Shown one piece after another: positions 17,453-27,658 of a DNA stretch of 37,481 bases. Every line of letters starts with the position of its first letter. Positions within the stretch are counted from its first letter, which is position 1. A program made the translations under genes and the position numbers. The notes under the pieces were generated by a model. It saw nothing but the letters and a program-made list of their open reading frames with translations, was not told where the DNA came from and searched no databases. The stretch spans positions 1 through 37,481 of the forward strand of contig JAJYRM010000034.1 of assembly GCA_021794075.1 (NCBI GenBank), written 5' to 3'. This DNA is from Bacteroidota bacterium (lineage in GTDB: Bacteria > Bacteroidota > Ignavibacteria > Kryptoniales > JAKASW01).

Positions 17453-17701
17453 TTACGGCTTCAAAGCCATTATGATGGCGATGACCTCGGCGAAAAGCGT
17501 GACACCTTCGATCAGAGCCGCGGCGATGATCATGGTCGTCCTGATGTCACCCTGCGCTTCGGGCTGACGACCGCTCGCTTCCAGAGCTGCCGCTGCCAGT
17601 CTACCGATACCCATACCTCCACCGATCACAGCCAACCCTGCGGCTATACCGGCGGCGAGGTGAATTAATCCGACGTGAAATGTTTCTGGAGATGCAACCA
17701 T
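17453..17701 (-). CDS. atpE: Fo ATP synthase c subunit (proton type by sequence)
   Basis: 82 residues, two membrane helices (about 10-40 and 54-80) joined by the RQPEA loop (45-49). GGAGG precedes the ATG. The ion-carrying carboxylate is E65 in ALIEGVTLF. Sodium-type rings carry Gln near position 32 and Ser-Thr after the glutamate; here those positions are I32, G66 and V67, so protons are the expected ion. This rests on comparison with the Ilyobacter c subunit from memory. A second acidic residue, E72, lies seven residues beyond E65 within the same helix, which is unusual. Confidence 0.95.
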   Translation of the reverse strand: MVASPETFHVGLIHLAAGIAAGLAVIGGGMGIGRLAAAALEASGRQPEAQGDIRTTMIIAAALIEGVTLFAEVIAIIMALKP

Positions 17702-17724
17702 TTAAACCTCCTGTAATCCTTTTT

Positions 17725-18630
17725 TTAATGTTCCTGATGAATTGCCATTCCGACGAACAATGCCGTCAGGGTTACGAAAATATACGCCTGAATGAAAGCG
17801 ACTAGTACTTCAAGAATCTCAATGAAAAGCGCAAACCCAATCGCGAGCGGCGCCACGAGCACGGTTCCAAACACAAATATCAAACCGATGAAAGAATAGA
17901 TTGCTATATCGCCCGCAAGAAGGTTCGCGAAAAGACGGACGCACAACGCAAAGGGTTTGGTGAAAAGCCCCATGATCTCCACTAACGCTATTATTGGAAT
18001 AGCGAAGATTGGAATGCCGGACGGCACGAGCCCTCGAAAATATCCGACTACTCCGTTCTGCTTGATGCCCGACCCCTGGACCAAGATGAAGGCAATGATC
18101 GCCAAAGCGGCAGTAACGCTGATATCGCCGGAAGGGGTCGACGCATACGGGATCAACTCAAAAAAATTCGAGAATAGGATGAAGAAGAAAAGGGTGAGGA
18201 AGAACGGAAGATATCTTTTCCCCTTTTCACCAATCGCCGGGACCACTACATCATCCCGAATGAAGATGATGACCATTTCCACGGCACTGGCAAACCGCCC
18301 TGGTATCAATGATTGCTTATAGCTTCTTGAGACGGCCTTCATCACGATGAAGACCAGAATCGCGACCAGCCAGAGCATCACTACATGTTTCGTGAGAGAC
18401 ATATCCAGCGAGATACCGCCGATATTGATTGGCGGAAAGACCGGTAGATGTATTTCACCGAAGGGTAGGAAGCTGAGCGTATGGGAGTCCGTTACATGTT
18501 CGATTATCCAGTTACCGCTTGCGGCGTCACTTGCCTGTGATGCGACCGCCCTGGCCGTATCCACAACGGTTTTAGCCGCACCGGCAACTATTGAGCTCGC
18601 AGTGGAGTCTGTCACGAGTCCGAAGATCAC
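17725..18630 (-). CDS. atpB: Fo ATP synthase a subunit
   Basis: 301 residues from a GTG at 18630 that shares one base with the TAG of the upstream gene; GGGAGA lies seven bases before it. After an Ala/Ser-rich N-terminal stretch of about 45 residues come about five membrane helices. The essential arginine is R232 in FALCVRLFANLLAGD, with E218 upstream in helix 4 (IIALVEIMG), and the last helix ends VTLTALFVGMAIHQEH. The a subunit forms the two half-channels that move protons past the c-ring. Order atpB-atpE-atpF-atpH-atpA-atpG is standard. Confidence 0.96.
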   Translation of the reverse strand: MIFGLVTDSTASSIVAGAAKTVVDTARAVASQASDAASGNWIIEHVTDSHTLSFLPFGEIHLPVFPPINIGGISLDMSLTKHVVMLWLVAILVFIVMKAVSRSYKQSLIPGRFASAVEMVIIFIRDDVVVPAIGEKGKRYLPFFLTLFFFILFSNFFELIPYASTPSGDISVTAALAIIAFILVQGSGIKQNGVVGYFRGLVPSGIPIFAIPIIALVEIMGLFTKPFALCVRLFANLLAGDIAIYSFIGLIFVFGTVLVAPLAIGFALFIEILEVLVAFIQAYIFVTLTALFVGMAIHQEH

Positions 18631-19064
18631 TATTTATTCTCCCTTGTCGGCTTCTTCAGCGCAATTCTTTTGTTCAGAAAAACAACTTCAAGTACGGTCA
18701 TGGTGAAGTAAAAAACGATAAGGCCGTAAACCATACCGCTTATGCTGACATGAATAACTTCGAAAAGGAATATAAACACGCCAAAGAGGAGAGCAAGGCG
18801 GATTCCCATTCCGAGGAACACCCCCTTTAGAAATACAAGGGTGCTCTTGTCGATGAATTTTTCTATCGTGACAAAACCTACGGCACCGTTAACTACACCG
18901 AGCAACGCGCCAAGAAAGTAAGACCCAGCGAAGCGGCTGTCGGCATATCTTGATACTATCAAAACTGAAAGTAGCCCAAACGTTATAACGACTATCATAA
19001 CTACTCTGACCATCTGTCTGCGCATCATTCGCAGTTTGGGATCAGCTTCTTTTCCTAGTATCAA
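18630..19064 (-). CDS. atpI: ATP synthase subunit I-like membrane protein (AtpI)
   Basis: 144 residues from TTG at 19064, overlapping the end of atpZ by 23 bases; two ATG codons at 19028 and 19025 are alternative starts. Four membrane helices are predicted (about 20-38, 48-66, 80-102, 108-130) with basic loops. The match to AtpI is mainly by place, size and four-helix layout; the wording is weakly conserved. AtpI-type proteins are reported to help assemble the c-ring and are not part of the finished enzyme. Its TAG shares a base with the atpB GTG, so translation is coupled. Confidence 0.7.
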   Translation of the reverse strand: MILGKEADPKLRMMRRQMVRVVMIVVITFGLLSVLIVSRYADSRFAGSYFLGALLGVVNGAVGFVTIEKFIDKSTLVFLKGVFLGMGIRLALLFGVFIFLFEVIHVSISGMVYGLIVFYFTMTVLEVVFLNKRIALKKPTRENK

Positions 19065-19293
19065 TCTTACCTAACTTTTGTACTTCTCTAATGAAATTGT
19101 AAAAACCGCCTACCATTCCTATTGCCGCTCCGGTCAAGAGCAACCATGGCGATGTATTGAAATGTTCATCAAGAAAATAACCTATGAGAAGCATACCAGC
19201 GACGGACGCGGCCAATTCTGTGCCGAGCCCCATGTAGGGACCTAACTGCCTATAAGTCTGAGCCAGGCCCTGGCTCTTCTTCGCCCGCCGCAC
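19042..19293 (-). CDS. atpZ: AtpZ/AtpQ-like small ATP synthase protein
   Basis: 83 residues from GTG at 19293. The AGGTGA that includes the bactofilin stop codon serves as ribosome site. Two membrane helices (about 22-40 and 49-67) with TELAASVAGMLLIGYFLDEHF, PWLLLTGAAIGMVGGFYNFIRE match the F0F1-ATPase subunit / AtpZ pattern. AtpZ is found before atpI in many operons and has been linked to assembly and magnesium handling; the role here is inferred from that. It overlaps the next gene by 23 bases. Confidence 0.82.
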   Translation of the reverse strand: MRRAKKSQGLAQTYRQLGPYMGLGTELAASVAGMLLIGYFLDEHFNTSPWLLLTGAAIGMVGGFYNFIREVQKLGKIDTRKRS

Positions 19294-19296
19294 AAA

Positions 19297-19662
19297 TCAC
19301 CTGAACAACTCGCCCTTCTGATCAGGGCGTTTCTCTCCGCTCATATCACACTTTCCATCGAAGATAGCTCCTTCATCGATGACGAGCTTCGCGGCGCGGA
19401 TGTCGCCCTTGATTTTCGCCTTATTTTCCAGAACCAGTTTCGCCTTCGCTGTAATATTACCGGTGACTTTTCCTCCGACCGTCACAGTCTGGGCTTCTAC
19501 GTTTCCGGTAATATCACCGTTCGCTCCGATCACGAGGTCTCCGGTCAAAGAGACATCACCGCTTAGCTGTCCGTCCACCCTGAGGCTTCCGGGGCTGGTT
19601 ACTTTTCCTTCGAAGCGCGTGCCATGCGCTATTATGTTGATCTGTGCTTCTTCTTTTGCCAT
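19297..19662 (-). CDS. Bactofilin (polymer-forming cytoskeletal protein)
   Basis: 121 residues. Residues 10-105 show the right-handed beta-helix repeats of the bactofilin domain: GTRFEGKVTSPGSLRVDGQL, GDVSLTGDLVIGANGDITG, NVEAQTVTVGGKVTGNI, KAKIKGDIRAAKLVIDEGAIFDG, with short flexible ends. Bactofilins polymerise without nucleotide into filaments, often under the membrane, and place peptidoglycan enzymes. It begins one base after the M23 peptidase stop and is followed directly by atpZ, so it is co-transcribed with both. Confidence 0.92.
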   Translation of the reverse strand: MAKEEAQINIIAHGTRFEGKVTSPGSLRVDGQLSGDVSLTGDLVIGANGDITGNVEAQTVTVGGKVTGNITAKAKLVLENKAKIKGDIRAAKLVIDEGAIFDGKCDMSGEKRPDQKGELFR

Positions 19663-19663
19663 G

Positions 19664-20545
19664 TCAGTTCTTCGTTAGTAAATAGTTCTCCGGATTCAAA
19701 TTCTTTCCATCATGCCACAGCTCAAAATGAAGATGCGGACCGGTACTGGTCGTTCCAGTGGAACCTACCAGCCCTATCGCTTCTCCTCTGGACACCTTCG
19801 TACCAACTGGAACAAGAATTCTCTCACAATGCTTGTATACAGTCATGAAATTTCCTGGATGTGCTATTATCAGAGTGTTCCCTCCCGTAAGGGTCCAATC
19901 CGAGAACACAACCTCGCCTGGTGCAGGTGCGACGATCGGCTCACCTTCCTGGGCCGAGATGTCAATTCCGTAATGCTGAGTCGCGTAATTCACTCCACGG
20001 GTGATGAAGCCTTGAACGGGCATCGTCAGCGGAAAAATACTGCTTCCCGAGGCGCTCGAGGGGGCAAAACTAGCGTTCACCTCAGCCATTGGTTGTGCCG
20101 GCACTGAAGCGGATGGCTCGCTCTGCAGAGGAAGGCTGGGAGGCGATTGCTCAACACTTCCGGCTCCTGCTTGTGGTTGTGCTGCCGATGAAGGAGTCGC
20201 GCCAAACTCTCCCGTATCGCCAAGGGCCTCTCTGAGCTTCAGATTGTAAGCAGCCAAGTATGTCAACTGCTGCTGGACATCATCCACCTGGGTCTCTAGA
20301 ACGCGGATTTTCTGAATTTGCTCGGCTTGCGTACTGAAGTACGACGGGAGGATCAATTCTCCCAGCGGCGTATTTATCAGTATCAACACGCTAATCCCGC
20401 CTATAGCCACAATTCCAAAAAGAACAATAATCGCCAGCTGAAACTTTGATGCCTTGAAACTCCGCGACGGCTTTTCTGTATCGGATAATACAAGAAACGT
20501 CAGCTTTGCTGAGGCAGATTTTTCGTGCGGTGATTTGTGCTGCAT
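19664..20545 (-). CDS. Membrane-anchored M23 peptidoglycan endopeptidase
   Basis: 293 residues from the ATG at 20545; an in-frame TTG at 20587 lies inside the -35 box of the likely promoter and is rejected. Residues 35-57 form one membrane helix, 72-107 a coiled coil, 116-172 a Pro/Ala/Ser-rich linker, and 175-290 an M23 (LytM) domain. Zinc and catalytic residues appear intact: H191 and D195 (HYGID), H239 (VYKHCE), and H271/H273 (HLHFE). Such enzymes cut peptide cross-links outside the inner membrane. The gene lies directly before a bactofilin gene, a pairing known in other bacteria where the filament positions the peptidase. Confidence 0.9.
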   Translation of the reverse strand: MQHKSPHEKSASAKLTFLVLSDTEKPSRSFKASKFQLAIIVLFGIVAIGGISVLILINTPLGELILPSYFSTQAEQIQKIRVLETQVDDVQQQLTYLAAYNLKLREALGDTGEFGATPSSAAQPQAGAGSVEQSPPSLPLQSEPSASVPAQPMAEVNASFAPSSASGSSIFPLTMPVQGFITRGVNYATQHYGIDISAQEGEPIVAPAPGEVVFSDWTLTGGNTLIIAHPGNFMTVYKHCERILVPVGTKVSRGEAIGLVGSTGTTSTGPHLHFELWHDGKNLNPENYLLTKN

Positions 20546-20558
20546 CTTTACAAATAAG

Positions 20559-20587
20559 AATATAGAACCCTGACGCCATTTTGTCAA
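20559..20587 (-). promoter_or_regulatory. Candidate promoter of the M23-bactofilin-ATP synthase operon
   Basis: On the minus strand a perfect TTGACA (20587-20582) is followed by exactly 17 bases and TATATT (20564-20559). Transcription would begin near 20552, only about 7 bases before the ATG at 20545, so the first gene would be nearly leaderless. No other promoter-like site is seen before atpG. Confidence 0.55.
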
Positions 20588-20663
20588 TGAACTTAGTGCC
20601 CATAAGATGCCGAAATAATTCTTCTTACGTTGTTTTCTGAGCTGATTCGTCGGATAGCGCGGT

Positions 20664-20680
20664 CGGCAGTCCCACTGCCG
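20664..20680. repeat. Perfect 7-bp inverted repeat between divergent operons
   Basis: CGGCAGT and ACTGCCG flank a 3-base CCC loop, about 64 bases before the acyl-CoA carboxylase ATG and well upstream of the M23 promoter. TTCTT follows on the plus strand, too weak for a good terminator. It could be an operator or an RNA hairpin; nothing in the sequence decides. Confidence 0.4.
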
Positions 20681-20743
20681 TTCTTGGAAAAGCGGTCCCC
20701 ATTGAATATTCTTCTATTAGACTAAATACTCGAGGCGACCGAT

Positions 20744-22411
20744 ATGAGTAAATGCGGTACCAAGATCCAGCATGACGCGTCATACGAAAAAAACCGTGCT
20801 GCAAGTCTCGACATCCTTGCGAAACTAAACGAATATATCGAGAAAGCACATTTGGGCGGAGGATATGAGGCGGCATCACGTCAGAAAAAGAGGGGCAAGA
20901 TGCTGCCACGTGAAAGAATCGCGAGTCTCATTGACGCCAACAGCCAGTTTATGGAAGTTGGGAGCCTTGCTGCGAATAACATGTATGCGGAGCATGGCGG
21001 CGCCCCGTCGGCAGGCATCGTAACCGGCATCGGCAAGATTCACGGCAGAGAAGTCGTAATAGTTGCGAACGATTCGACCGTCAAGGCGGGGGCGTATTTT
21101 CCTATGACGATAAAGAAGAATCTCCGCGCCCAGGAGATTGCGATACAGAACCGGCTGCCCATAGTATATCTAGTCGATTCGGCAGGCGTTTTTCTTCCGA
21201 TGCAGTCAGAGATTTTCCCGGATAAGGACGACTTCGGACGAATATTCTACAACAATGCCGTGCTCAGCTCCATGGGCGTTCCGCAAATTGCGGCGGTGAT
21301 GGGACCGTGTGTCGCCGGCGGCGCCTACCTTCCTATCATGAGCGATGAATCAATAATCGTTGAAGGCACCGGCAGCGTGTTCTTGGCTGGCCCTTACCTA
21401 GTAAAAGCCGCAATTGGCGAAGATACCGACACGGAAAGTCTCGGAGGCGCCGAAACTCACTCTTCTATTTCGGGTATAACCGATTACAAGGTGAAATCGG
21501 ACGAAGAAGCTTTGGATCTGATCCGCGGCCTCATTTCAAAACTCGGGGCACCGGCGAAGGCTGGTTTTGACAGGATAGCTTCCTCAGGACCAAAGTTCGA
21601 TCAAAAAGAAATCTATGGAATCATACCGGAAGAACGCTCGAAGCCTTACGATATGTACGAACTGTTGGGGAGGACAATCGACGCCAGCGATTTTGACGAA
21701 TACAAAGCCACTTACGGTAAGTCCATCATCTGCGGATACGCCAGGGTTGACGGATGGGCAGTTGGCATCATTGCCAACCAGAGAACCATCGTCAAGTCAA
21801 AACAGCCAGATGGTTCCTCAGAGATGCAGATCGGAGGAGTAATCTACTCGCAGAGCGCGGACAAGGCCGCAAGGTTCATTATGAACTGTAACCAGAAGCG
21901 GATACCACTCGTATTTCTTCAAGACGTTACAGGATTCATGGTAGGAACAAGAGCCGAGAGAGGCGGAATCATAAAAGATGGCGCGAAGATGGTAAACGCG
22001 GTCGCAAATTCAACAGTGCCTAAAATAACTTTCATAATCGGAAACAGTTTCGGGGCGGGCAACTACGCGATGTGCGGAAAGGCTTACGATCCACGCTTGA
22101 TTTTTGCGCTCCCATCGTCCAGAATCGCCGTGATGGGCGGCGAGCAGGCCAGCCAAACACTCCTGAGTATCAGGGTGCAGCAGATGGAGCGAGGCGGCAA
22201 GAAGATCTCCGCTGAAGAGCAGAAAAGCTTGTTGGATGAGATTACGAAGCGCTATAATGAAGAGATGGACCCGCTCTACGCTGCCGCGAGGCTGTGGGTC
22301 GATGAGATAATTGATCCGGCAAAAATAAGGGAGACGATTTCGCTCGCAATCAGCATCGCTGACAATAACCCTGAAATCGGCCGATTTAATGTGGGTGTGC
22401 TGCAAACTTGA
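20744..22411 (+). CDS. Acyl-CoA carboxylase carboxyltransferase (beta) subunit, methylcrotonyl-CoA type
   Basis: 555 residues; GAGG lies eight bases before the ATG. Both crotonase-like carboxyltransferase halves are present: N-terminal (NNMYAEHGGAPSAGIVTGIG, VYLVDSAGVFLPMQSEIFPD, GPCVAGGAYLPIMSDE, GTGSVFLAGPYLVKAAIGE) and C-terminal (IANQRTIVKSKQPDG, FLQDVTGFMVGTRAERGG, GNSFGAGNYAMCGKAYDP). The EIFPDKDDFGRIFYNNA and FLAGPYLVKAAIGED wording is closest to 3-methylcrotonyl-CoA carboxylase beta; related sequences in this phylum are often labelled methylmalonyl-CoA or propionyl-CoA carboxyltransferase. It transfers carboxyl from carboxybiotin to an acyl-CoA. No biotin carboxylase or biotin carrier gene is in the window, so the complex is encoded in pieces. 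Confidence 0.9.
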   Translation: MSKCGTKIQHDASYEKNRAASLDILAKLNEYIEKAHLGGGYEAASRQKKRGKMLPRERIASLIDANSQFMEVGSLAANNMYAEHGGAPSAGIVTGIGKIHGREVVIVANDSTVKAGAYFPMTIKKNLRAQEIAIQNRLPIVYLVDSAGVFLPMQSEIFPDKDDFGRIFYNNAVLSSMGVPQIAAVMGPCVAGGAYLPIMSDESIIVEGTGSVFLAGPYLVKAAIGEDTDTESLGGAETHSSISGITDYKVKSDEEALDLIRGLISKLGAPAKAGFDRIASSGPKFDQKEIYGIIPEERSKPYDMYELLGRTIDASDFDEYKATYGKSIICGYARVDGWAVGIIANQRTIVKSKQPDGSSEMQIGGVIYSQSADKAARFIMNCNQKRIPLVFLQDVTGFMVGTRAERGGIIKDGAKMVNAVANSTVPKITFIIGNSFGAGNYAMCGKAYDPRLIFALPSSRIAVMGGEQASQTLLSIRVQQMERGGKKISAEEQKSLLDEITKRYNEEMDPLYAAARLWVDEIIDPAKIRETISLAISIADNNPEIGRFNVGVLQT

Positions 22412-23109
22412 AGATTCGACTTTACCACCTCGCCTTGCTTCCAGCCATCCTTCTGCTCTTCGCCGGTAATGCGTCGGCGCAGTTTGAGTTTCTGAACAAA
22501 ATTTTCAGCCCAAGAATCATAACCGTCACTCAGGAGTTGCGCGATTATATCAGGATAAAACTCCCGCCCGTCACGCACAATCGAGAAGAAGAGCTTCATC
22601 ATATCGATATGATTTACCTTAAGGCGATGGAGCTTTCTAACAACAAGATCAGCACCGCACTACTCGCCTCGTCTATCGCCACGCTAAACAGGACTGACAT
22701 CACGCCATCTTTCCCGATTATCGGCGTTATCAAGCTGCCGCTCCCGGCGGAAGACTCGTCAGACGCGCAGGCGCGCATCAAAAAACTGCCGAGATATATC
22801 TACGCGGATTCCCCGCAGGATTACTGGGGCGATAGCGATAAGCTGGTACACTTCTTCGGCTCTGCCTACCTTACTTACGAAACCGGCGCCCGTCCGATTC
22901 CTGAAGCGATCGGAAAGTTCGTAGAAGATGGAGAAGTAGCTTTGAAGCTTGAAACTACCGCGGATCAGCGAGATGTGTTCACGAATAAACTGGGACAGGA
23001 ATTAGGTCGGGCGCTAAGCGACGGAAGAAACACTCTCCCCTCTGATTTCCTGAGCTCGAGGTTCGTCAGGAAAGGATCCTCTTCAGGAGATCAAGGTCCT
23101 CGGAAGTAG
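22408..23109 (+). CDS. Exported protein of unknown function
   Basis: 233 residues from a TTG that overlaps the stop of the carboxyltransferase gene as TTGA. Residues 1-24 are a signal peptide (LYHLALLPAILLLFAGNASAQ). The mature part has no family I can name; the most distinctive stretch is DYWGDSDKLVHFFGSAYLTYETG (about residues 130-152, given here only as a landmark in two parts: YWGDSDKLVHF and FGSAYLTYETG), which slightly recalls the DK-x-xH-x2-G motif of DUF2279/YfiM-like proteins. It is probably periplasmic. The C-terminal 14 codons overlap the 3' end of ispD on the other strand, so the two genes share coding bases. Confidence 0.75.
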   Translation: MKIRLYHLALLPAILLLFAGNASAQFEFLNKIFSPRIITVTQELRDYIRIKLPPVTHNREEELHHIDMIYLKAMELSNNKISTALLASSIATLNRTDITPSFPIIGVIKLPLPAEDSSDAQARIKKLPRYIYADSPQDYWGDSDKLVHFFGSAYLTYETGARPIPEAIGKFVEDGEVALKLETTADQRDVFTNKLGQELGRALSDGRNTLPSDFLSSRFVRKGSSSGDQGPRK

Positions 23110-23752
23110 TAATTTTGAAATTTAGGTGAAGCGGCTCCACGACAAAGGCTTTGACACCCAGCTCTTCCAAGAGCATTATTTCATCAGTGATCCGCGAATA
23201 ATCGGTTGTCTTCCCATAGGCCTCTCTTAGAAGGCCCGCCCTAATTACTTGCGGTGTTTGAGCGGCGAAGATTCTGGAGCGGTCGATAGTTGATGCGCAG
23301 AACCCTTCATCGTCGACAAGCTTGAGCGTATCTTTGACCCGGGAGGCAAGGAAAGCCGCGCGATGATTCCACGCGGCATCTATCACCCTATCTAGGTCTT
23401 CTGTTGAAAGGAGGGGCCTCGCCGCGTCATGGATGCAAACCAAATCGTCATCGGAAAGAGATCCCTGGATCGCCTCAAACGCCGTCTTCACGGAGAGAGA
23501 CCGCTCGGCACCCCCTTCGACAATCTCAATCAACGACCGGTATTCCGGCAATGCGGCTATCGATTTGAACTGCGCAAGGTTGCTCACCGGAGCGGCGAGG
23601 CATATCTTCGACACGTTCTTGAGTCTGCAGAAAAGGTTAAGCAGCCTGAGCACAACCGGATTACCGCCAACCTCAATCAGCGGTTTGGACACTCCCCCGA
23701 GCCGCCGCCCAGCTCCAGCCGCGGGGATTATCACACCGATCTTCTTCCCCAT
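23066..23752 (-). CDS. ispD: 2-C-methyl-D-erythritol 4-phosphate cytidylyltransferase
   Basis: 228 residues, typical length. The nucleotide motif PAAGAGRRLGGVSKPLIEVGG opens the protein; VCIHDAARPLLS, RVKDTLKLVD, AAQTPQVIRAGLL and the C-terminal NFKITTSEDLDLLK follow. It makes CDP-methylerythritol in the non-mevalonate isoprenoid route. Its ATG directly abuts the queA stop (TAAATG). It is the last gene of the minus-strand run from the right end of the window and ends 44 bases inside the convergent exported-protein gene. Confidence 0.94.
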   Translation of the reverse strand: MGKKIGVIIPAAGAGRRLGGVSKPLIEVGGNPVVLRLLNLFCRLKNVSKICLAAPVSNLAQFKSIAALPEYRSLIEIVEGGAERSLSVKTAFEAIQGSLSDDDLVCIHDAARPLLSTEDLDRVIDAAWNHRAAFLASRVKDTLKLVDDEGFCASTIDRSRIFAAQTPQVIRAGLLREAYGKTTDYSRITDEIMLLEELGVKAFVVEPLHLNFKITTSEDLDLLKRILS

Positions 23753-24790
23753 TTACAGTATCAGCATTGAATCGCCGTAGCTGTAAAATCTGTATCCATC
23801 TTTCATTGCCTTCTTGTACGCTTTCATGAGAAACTCATGACCGGCGAAGGCGCTGACGAGCATAATGAGCGTGGTCTCAGGCAAATGGAAATTAGTAACC
23901 ATATGATCCACGACTTTGAAGTCATACGGCGGGTAAATGAATTTATCGGTCCACCCCCTGCCTGCTTTCACGTGGTTGTCGGTTGTGACATTCGATTCGA
24001 GCACACGCACAACGGAAGTCCCGACCGCAAAGACGTTCCTCTTGTTGTCGATGGATTGGTTGATTGCCTTCGCCGTCTCCAGCGGGACCTCGTAAAATTC
24101 GGAATCCATACGATGTTTCGTAAGATCTTCCACATCCACGGTTCTGAAAGTCCCTATACCGATGTGGAGAACCACAGGAAGAATTTTCACTCCCTTGTTA
24201 TGAAGCTTTGTAAAGAGACGATTAGTAAAATGGAGTCCGGCTGTCGGAGCCGCAACGGCGCCAACCACCTTCGCGTATATAGTCTGGTAATCTTCCTTGT
24301 CTTTCTCGGTCGGATCGCGCTTTATATAATGGGGGAGCGGCATCTGTCCGATCTTATCTAGGATCTTGTAGATGTCTCCTTTGAAGTTGAATTTGATGGT
24401 CCTGCCGCGACTGGTCGTATTGTCGATCACCTCGGCATGGATCTTCTCGTCATCGAAATAAATCTTGTTCCCGATCCTGACCTTTCGCGCCGGCTCCACG
24501 ACGACATCCCATATTCCCTCCTCGTGGTTCAATTCACGCAGAAGAAGTACTTCGATCTTCGCGTTGGTCTTTTCTTTCCTGCCGAGGAGCCTTGCCGGGA
24601 ACACCTTCGTCTCGTTGACTACGAGGGAGTCTCCTTTTTGGAAATAGTCGGCAATCTCATGGAAGACCTTGTCTTCGATCTGTTGTGTTTTCCTGTCAAG
24701 TACCATCATGCGCGCGTGGTCGCGGGGCTGGGCCGGTGTTTTGGCGATCAGCGTTCTTGGTACCGCATACTTGAAATCTGTTAGTTTCAT
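23753..24790 (-). CDS. queA: S-adenosylmethionine:tRNA ribosyltransferase-isomerase
   Basis: 345 residues. Diagnostic blocks include the opening KLTDFKYAVPRTLIAKTPAQPRDHARMMVLDR, VNETKVFPARLLGRK, PLPHYIKRDPTEKDKEDYQTIYA, GAVAAPTAGLHFTNRLF and TNFHLPETTLIMLVSAFAGHEF. QueA converts 7-aminomethyl-deazaguanine in tRNA to epoxyqueuosine. It lies 75 bases after ppdK, with a strong inverted repeat in between, and is coupled to ispD. No other queuosine gene is in the window. Confidence 0.96.
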   Translation of the reverse strand: MKLTDFKYAVPRTLIAKTPAQPRDHARMMVLDRKTQQIEDKVFHEIADYFQKGDSLVVNETKVFPARLLGRKEKTNAKIEVLLLRELNHEEGIWDVVVEPARKVRIGNKIYFDDEKIHAEVIDNTTSRGRTIKFNFKGDIYKILDKIGQMPLPHYIKRDPTEKDKEDYQTIYAKVVGAVAAPTAGLHFTNRLFTKLHNKGVKILPVVLHIGIGTFRTVDVEDLTKHRMDSEFYEVPLETAKAINQSIDNKRNVFAVGTSVVRVLESNVTTDNHVKAGRGWTDKFIYPPYDFKVVDHMVTNFHLPETTLIMLVSAFAGHEFLMKAYKKAMKDGYRFYSYGDSMLIL

Positions 24791-24821
24791 TCTTTCATAA
24801 TCCCTTTGTTTGAATTAGTTG

Positions 24822-24850
24822 GTCCGTCCCTCGCTGTGCGAGGGACGGAC
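24822..24850. repeat. Perfect 12-bp inverted repeat between ppdK and queA
   Basis: GTCCGTCCCTCG (24822-24833) pairs without a mismatch with CGAGGGACGGAC (24839-24850) around a 5-base loop. It would form a very stable RNA hairpin on either strand. No T run follows directly on either side, so it is not a standard terminator; an RNA-processing or attenuating hairpin between ppdK and queA is possible. Confidence 0.7.
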
Positions 24851-24865
24851 GGGACTACGGTTTTG

Positions 24866-27655
<2,790 letters not shown>

Positions 27656-27658
27656 TTT

